Source: Priestia megaterium
GTDB lineage: Bacteria > Bacillota > Bacilli > Bacillales > Bacillaceae_H
Reading direction: 5' to 3'
Assembly: GCF_023824195.1 (NCBI RefSeq)
Contig: NZ_CP085442.1
Location: 4,564,001 to 4,628,000 of the forward strand
Length of the DNA: 64,000 nt
This document shows, piece after piece, positions 60,683-64,000 of this stretch (the first letter of the stretch is position 1; each line of letters starts with the position of its first letter). Made by a program: the position numbers and the translations under genes. The notes beneath the pieces were generated by a model. The model searched no databases. It was not told where the DNA came from and saw nothing but the letters and a program-made list of their open reading frames with translations.

Positions 60683-60939
60683 TCCTCTTTTCCATAAAGT
60701 TTTTGTTCAAGTCTCTCATAATCTTCTTTTAGTTTTATATATTCGTGTACAGCATTCACAGCTGTTAATACTGCTAATTTATTGATATCTAAAGAAGGGT
60801 TTTTAGTACTGATTTCACGCATTTTTTCATCCACTATAGAGGCGACAAGTCGAATATGGCTTGTACTTTCGCTACCGACGATGCTGTACTGCTGACCAAA
60901 GATGTCAACTGTCGCACGTGTTTTATCTTGTCTTGACAC
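60679..60939 (-). CDS. zapA: Cell division protein ZapA
   Basis: An 86-residue FtsZ-associated protein that promotes Z-ring bundling. The N-terminal [16 protein letters not shown] and C-terminal coiled coil ([20 protein letters not shown]) are typical. I place the start at GTG 60939, 8 nt after GGAGG, instead of the ATG 14 codons upstream, which lies before that site. Preceded by a promoter at 60977-61006; coupled to cvpA. Confidence 0.92.
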   Translation of the reverse strand: MSRQDKTRATVDIFGQQYSIVGSESTSHIRLVASIVDEKMREISTKNPSLDINKLAVLTAVNAVHEYIKLKEDYERLEQKLYGKEE

Positions 60940-60976
60940 GAGAAAATCCTCCGTTCCACGAAAAATCCTAATCCCT

Positions 60977-61006
60977 ATCATACCACGAAGAAGACTTCAA
61001 TGGAAA
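60977..61006 (-). promoter_or_regulatory. Promoter of zapA-cvpA
   Basis: Minus strand -35 TTTCCA (61006-61001), 18-bp spacer, -10 TATGAT (60982-60977) with TGG before it (extended -10). Confidence 0.6.
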
Positions 61007-61082
61007 CATATCTATATTTAAGCTATCATAAGGGATAGTGCTTATAAAGTAAACTAAAATACCCCGAAAGGAGTGAAGCATT

Positions 61083-61997
61083 ATGTCACATGCTGTTATT
61101 AAGGTATCAGCTGATCAAATAGCTAAAATGAAGCTTCATTACACATCCTATTTGCAGCCTAAACTGCCGCAGGGAAGTATTTTTGCAGCTAAAACCCCCG
61201 GCTGTTCTATCACTGCGTACCGCTCTGGAAAAGTACTTTTTCAAGGAAAAGAAGCTGAAACAGAAGCGGCTAAGTGGAGAGGCTCTTTAGATGCTGCTAA
61301 AAAGACTTCTGTCTCACACCTCCCATCAAACTTCAGTTCACTATCGGTCATCGGTTCTGACGAGGTAGGGACGGGAGATTATTTTGGTCCTATGACCGTG
61401 GTTGCTGCCTATGTTCAAAAAGAGCAGCTTCCTTTGTTAAAAGAATTAGGAGTACGAGATTCAAAAGAGTTAACGGATGCTAAAATCATTGAAATTGCCA
61501 AGCAGCTTGTTTCATTTATTCCTTACAGTTTGCTTGTTTTACATAACGAAAAGTATAATGAATTTCAAGAAAAAGGCATGTCGCAAGGTAAAATGAAAGC
61601 TCTGTTGCACAACAAAGCTTTATCCAACGTGTTAAAAAAATTGGATCCTGAAAAACCTGATGCCATTTTAATTGACCAGTTTGTTGAAAAAAGCACCTAT
61701 TATAAACACGTGGTAAAGGAAAAAGAGATTATCAAAGAAAATGTCTTTTTCAGTACAAAAGGAGAAAGCGTTCATTTATCTGTAGCCGCTGCTTCCATTA
61801 TTGCCAGATACGCATTTTTAAAACAAATGGATTTACTGACGGAAAAGACCGGGATGGTTATTCCTCGCGGAGCTGGGGCACAAGTTGATATCGCCGCTGC
61901 TAAAATTATTAAAAAACATGGCGTCAATGCGCTGAACTCTTTAGCTAAAATCCATTTTGCTAATACAGAAAAAGCTTTAAAATTAGCTAAAAAATAA
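61083..61997 (+). CDS. rnhC: Ribonuclease HIII
   Basis: Cleaves RNA in RNA:DNA hybrids. The 304 residues comprise an N-terminal TBP-like substrate-binding domain (DUF3378, about 1-85) and an RNase HII-like catalytic domain with the HIII signature GSDEVGTGDYFGPM (near 95-108), DSKEL and the later acidic residue in ILIDQF. The ATG follows AAAGGAG. It runs divergently from zapA and convergently towards pheT. Confidence 0.96.
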   Translation: MSHAVIKVSADQIAKMKLHYTSYLQPKLPQGSIFAAKTPGCSITAYRSGKVLFQGKEAETEAAKWRGSLDAAKKTSVSHLPSNFSSLSVIGSDEVGTGDYFGPMTVVAAYVQKEQLPLLKELGVRDSKELTDAKIIEIAKQLVSFIPYSLLVLHNEKYNEFQEKGMSQGKMKALLHNKALSNVLKKLDPEKPDAILIDQFVEKSTYYKHVVKEKEIIKENVFFSTKGESVHLSVAAASIIARYAFLKQMDLLTEKTGMVIPRGAGAQVDIAAAKIIKKHGVNALNSLAKIHFANTEKALKLAKK

Positions 61998-62025
61998 GAG
62001 ATGTGGAAATCCACATCTCTTTTCT
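61998..62025. terminator. Bidirectional terminator between rnhC and pheT
   Basis: The perfect palindrome AGAGATGTGGA/TCCACATCTCT with a 2-nt loop lies between the two convergent genes, with T residues on the plus side. Confidence 0.9.
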
Positions 62026-62030
62026 TATTC

Positions 62031-64000
62031 TTATGAACGAAGCGTTGCACCAAATTCTTTTTCTACTGCTTCTAACACTGCACCATGTGCTTTTGCTACT
62101 TCTTCATCTGTTAATGTACGTTCAGGATCTAAGTAACGTAAAGAGAAAGCTACAGATTTCTTGCCTTCTTCCATACGCTCGCCTTCATATAGATCAAATA
62201 CCGTCACGTCTTTTAAAAGTTCTCCGCCTGCTGCATAGATGACGCGCTGAACTTCTCCTGCAAGAACGTTGTTATCTACAACAAGTGCAATATCACGTGT
62301 AATAGATGGGAATCTTGGAATAGCTGAATAACGAACTTCTTCGACATCTGCAGCTAATAGCTCTTGAAGGTGTAATTCAAATACGTATGTTTCACGAAGA
62401 CCATACTGTTTCTGAGCAACAGGATGAACTTGACCTACGTATCCAATTTCTTTTTCATCTAACCATACAGCCGCTGTACGTCCAGGGTGCATACCGTCTT
62501 TTTTAACGGGAGCATATGAGATTCTTTTCTCTAAACCAAGCTGTGCAAATAACCCTTCTAGTACACCTTTAATCACATAGAAATCAACGGCTTTCTTTTC
62601 ACCTTGCCAGCCGTGAGCATGCCACAGACCCGTGATTGCACCAGCTACGCGCTCCTGCTCATCCGGTAATTCTCTTTCACCTTTAGATAAGAACACTGAG
62701 CCTGTTTCGTATAGCGCAATAGAATCCGATTGACGAGCATTATTATGCTTCACTGCTTCTAGCAAATGAGGCACTAAGCTTTGACGAAGGATGCTGCGAT
62801 CTTCACTCATCGGCATTGCTAAACCAATCGTACTTGTTGCATTTAGTGCAAACTGAGTAGCTTTTTCAGCGCTCGTTAACGAATATGTTGTTGTTTGTGC
62901 TAGTCCCGCTCCCTCTAAGAAACGACGAACTTTACGGCGTCCAAGCTGATACTCCGTTAATTTCCCTGGAGTTGCCACTGTTACAGGAAGCGTTGTAGGA
63001 AGGTTGTCATAGCCATACATACGAGCTACTTCCTCTACGATATCTTCTTCGATTGTAATATCGCCTCTACGAGTTGGCACTGTTACAACAATGGTTTCGT
63101 CTTCTACTTTATTTTCAAATTGAAGACGGTTCATAATATCTTGTACTTCTTCCATTGACAATTCTGTACCAAGTACATCGTTAATACGTCCAAGTGACAC
63201 AGCTACAACAGCAGGTTCCACAGTTAGTGTATCTACTTCTACAGTACCGCTTACCACTTCACCTGAAGCGTATTCAGCCATTAATTCTACTGCGCGGTCA
63301 GCAGCTACGCGCGTACGGTTGGGATCAATTCCTTTTTCAAAACGAGCGCTTGCCTCACTTCGAAGACCGTGGTCTTTTGAAGCTTGGCGAACCGTTAAGC
63401 CTTTGAAGTAAGCTGATTCAATGAGAACATTTACCGTATCGTCTTTTACTTCAGAGTTCGCTCCGCCCATTACACCTGCAAGAGCTACCGGCTCACTTCC
63501 GTTTGTAATGACAAGCTGATTGCCTTTTAATACGCGCTCTTGATCATCAAGTGTTACAAACTTCTCGCCTTCTGACGCGTGACGTACAACAATTTCTTTT
63601 GAACCAAGACGATCATAGTCAAAAGCATGCAGCGGCTGGCCGTATTCAAGCAAAATATAGTTGGTAATATCAACAACGTTGTTATGAGGTCGAATACCAG
63701 CTGCCATTAAACGCGTTTGCATCCATAATGGTGACGGAGCAATTTTTACGTTTTTCACAATGCGCGCTACGTAAAGCGGATTGTCTTCTTTTGCCTCTAC
63801 TTTAACGGAAATATAATCAGCTGCTTGCTCATCAGACGTTTGCACGTTTACTGACGGATACTTCACTTCACGACGTAAAATAGCAGCCACTTCATGTGCT
63901 ACGCCTAACATACTTAAGCAGTCTGAACGGTTTGGTGTTAGCCCCAGTTCTAATACTTCATCGTTTAAGTTTAATGCATCTAGTGCATCCGCTCCTACTT
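62031..64000 (-). CDS. pheT: Phenylalanyl-tRNA synthetase beta subunit (5' end outside the window)
   Basis: Charges tRNA-Phe with PheS. The reading frame stays open to the right edge and reads [15 protein letters not shown] across the apparent first Met at 63911, so the gene is truncated by the window, not started there; about 656 of an expected 800 residues are present. The C-terminal anticodon-binding (FDX-ACB) domain with [19 protein letters not shown] and the B5 domain are intact. Confidence 0.97.
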   Translation of the reverse strand, partial: VGADALDALNLNDEVLELGLTPNRSDCLSMLGVAHEVAAILRREVKYPSVNVQTSDEQAADYISVKVEAKEDNPLYVARIVKNVKIAPSPLWMQTRLMAAGIRPHNNVVDITNYILLEYGQPLHAFDYDRLGSKEIVVRHASEGEKFVTLDDQERVLKGNQLVITNGSEPVALAGVMGGANSEVKDDTVNVLIESAYFKGLTVRQASKDHGLRSEASARFEKGIDPNRTRVAADRAVELMAEYASGEVVSGTVEVDTLTVEPAVVAVSLGRINDVLGTELSMEEVQDIMNRLQFENKVEDETIVVTVPTRRGDITIEEDIVEEVARMYGYDNLPTTLPVTVATPGKLTEYQLGRRKVRRFLEGAGLAQTTTYSLTSAEKATQFALNATSTIGLAMPMSEDRSILRQSLVPHLLEAVKHNNARQSDSIALYETGSVFLSKGERELPDEQERVAGAITGLWHAHGWQGEKKAVDFYVIKGVLEGLFAQLGLEKRISYAPVKKDGMHPGRTAAVWLDEKEIGYVGQVHPVAQKQYGLRETYVFELHLQELLAADVEEVRYSAIPRFPSITRDIALVVDNNVLAGEVQRVIYAAGGELLKDVTVFDLYEGERMEEGKKSVAFSLRYLDPERTLTDEEVAKAHGAVLEAVEKEFGATLRS

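Noticed and set aside
63911..64000. pheT starting at the Met at 63911
   Set aside because: The upstream in-frame codons encode the conserved pheT motif ([10 protein letters not shown]), so the gene continues beyond the window.

Overview
The window is a stretch of low-GC Bacillaceae chromosome, most likely from the Priestia (Bacillus) megaterium group. Three things point there: the gene order follows the Bacillus subtilis hemA-pheT region as I remember it, the spore-specific genes gerE and gerM mark an endospore former, and the proteins closely resemble Bacillus proteins. The species is an inference; no search was run. Nearly every gene is on the minus strand. The plus-strand exceptions are a ysxD-position membrane gene, a 68-residue membrane protein, yslB, a MetE-like methyltransferase and rnhC.

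Layout, left to right, with transcription mostly right to left. 0-3.4 kb: hemA-hemX-hemC (start of haem synthesis). 3.5-13.2 kb: protein quality control and ribosome assembly (ysxD-like, ysxC, lonA, lonB, clpX, tig, ysoA). 13.3-21.7 kb: the ilvB-ilvH-ilvC-leuA-leuB-leuC-leuD operon behind a T-box leader. 22-26.7 kb: tRNA-Arg, ysnB, rdgB, rph, gerM, racE, ysmB. 26.7-39.1 kb: a block between ysmB and gerE that I believe is absent from this position in B. subtilis. It holds a PH-domain protein, ykaA-pit phosphate transport, a PBP3-like lipoprotein transpeptidase, a 68-residue membrane protein, a sulfonate-sulfur operon (ssuB-A-C-E-D), the khtT-khtU K+/H+ antiporter and a 109-residue membrane protein. 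39.2-45.9 kb: gerE, ysmA, sdhCAB, yslB, and lysC with its lysine riboswitch. 46-55.7 kb: uvrC, trxA, the fatty-acid degradation genes (etfA, etfB, fadB, fadR, lcfA), a MetE-like gene, yshE and an unlisted 25-codon membrane ORF. 55.8-64 kb: mutS2, polX, cvpA, zapA, rnhC and a pheT cut off by the right edge.

Regulation is readable in several places: T-box (ilv-leu), L-box (lysC), a FadR palindrome under the fadR promoter, two cre-like sites upstream of sdhC, a PerR-like half box at hemA, candidate sigma-F (lonB) and sigma-K (gerE) promoters, and intrinsic terminators at most unit ends. Non-ATG starts are common. TTG is read for gerE, racE, fadR, khtU, mutS2 and the MetE-like gene; GTG for ilvB, leuA, ysnB, rdgB, ykaA, ssuB and zapA.

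I found no phage, IS transposase, CRISPR array, toxin-antitoxin pair or defence island, and no clearly new multi-gene system. The least explained items are the ssu leader RNA, the structured hemA leader, a terminal-inverted-repeat element abutting the etfA stop codon, and the 25-residue membrane ORF coupled to yshE.
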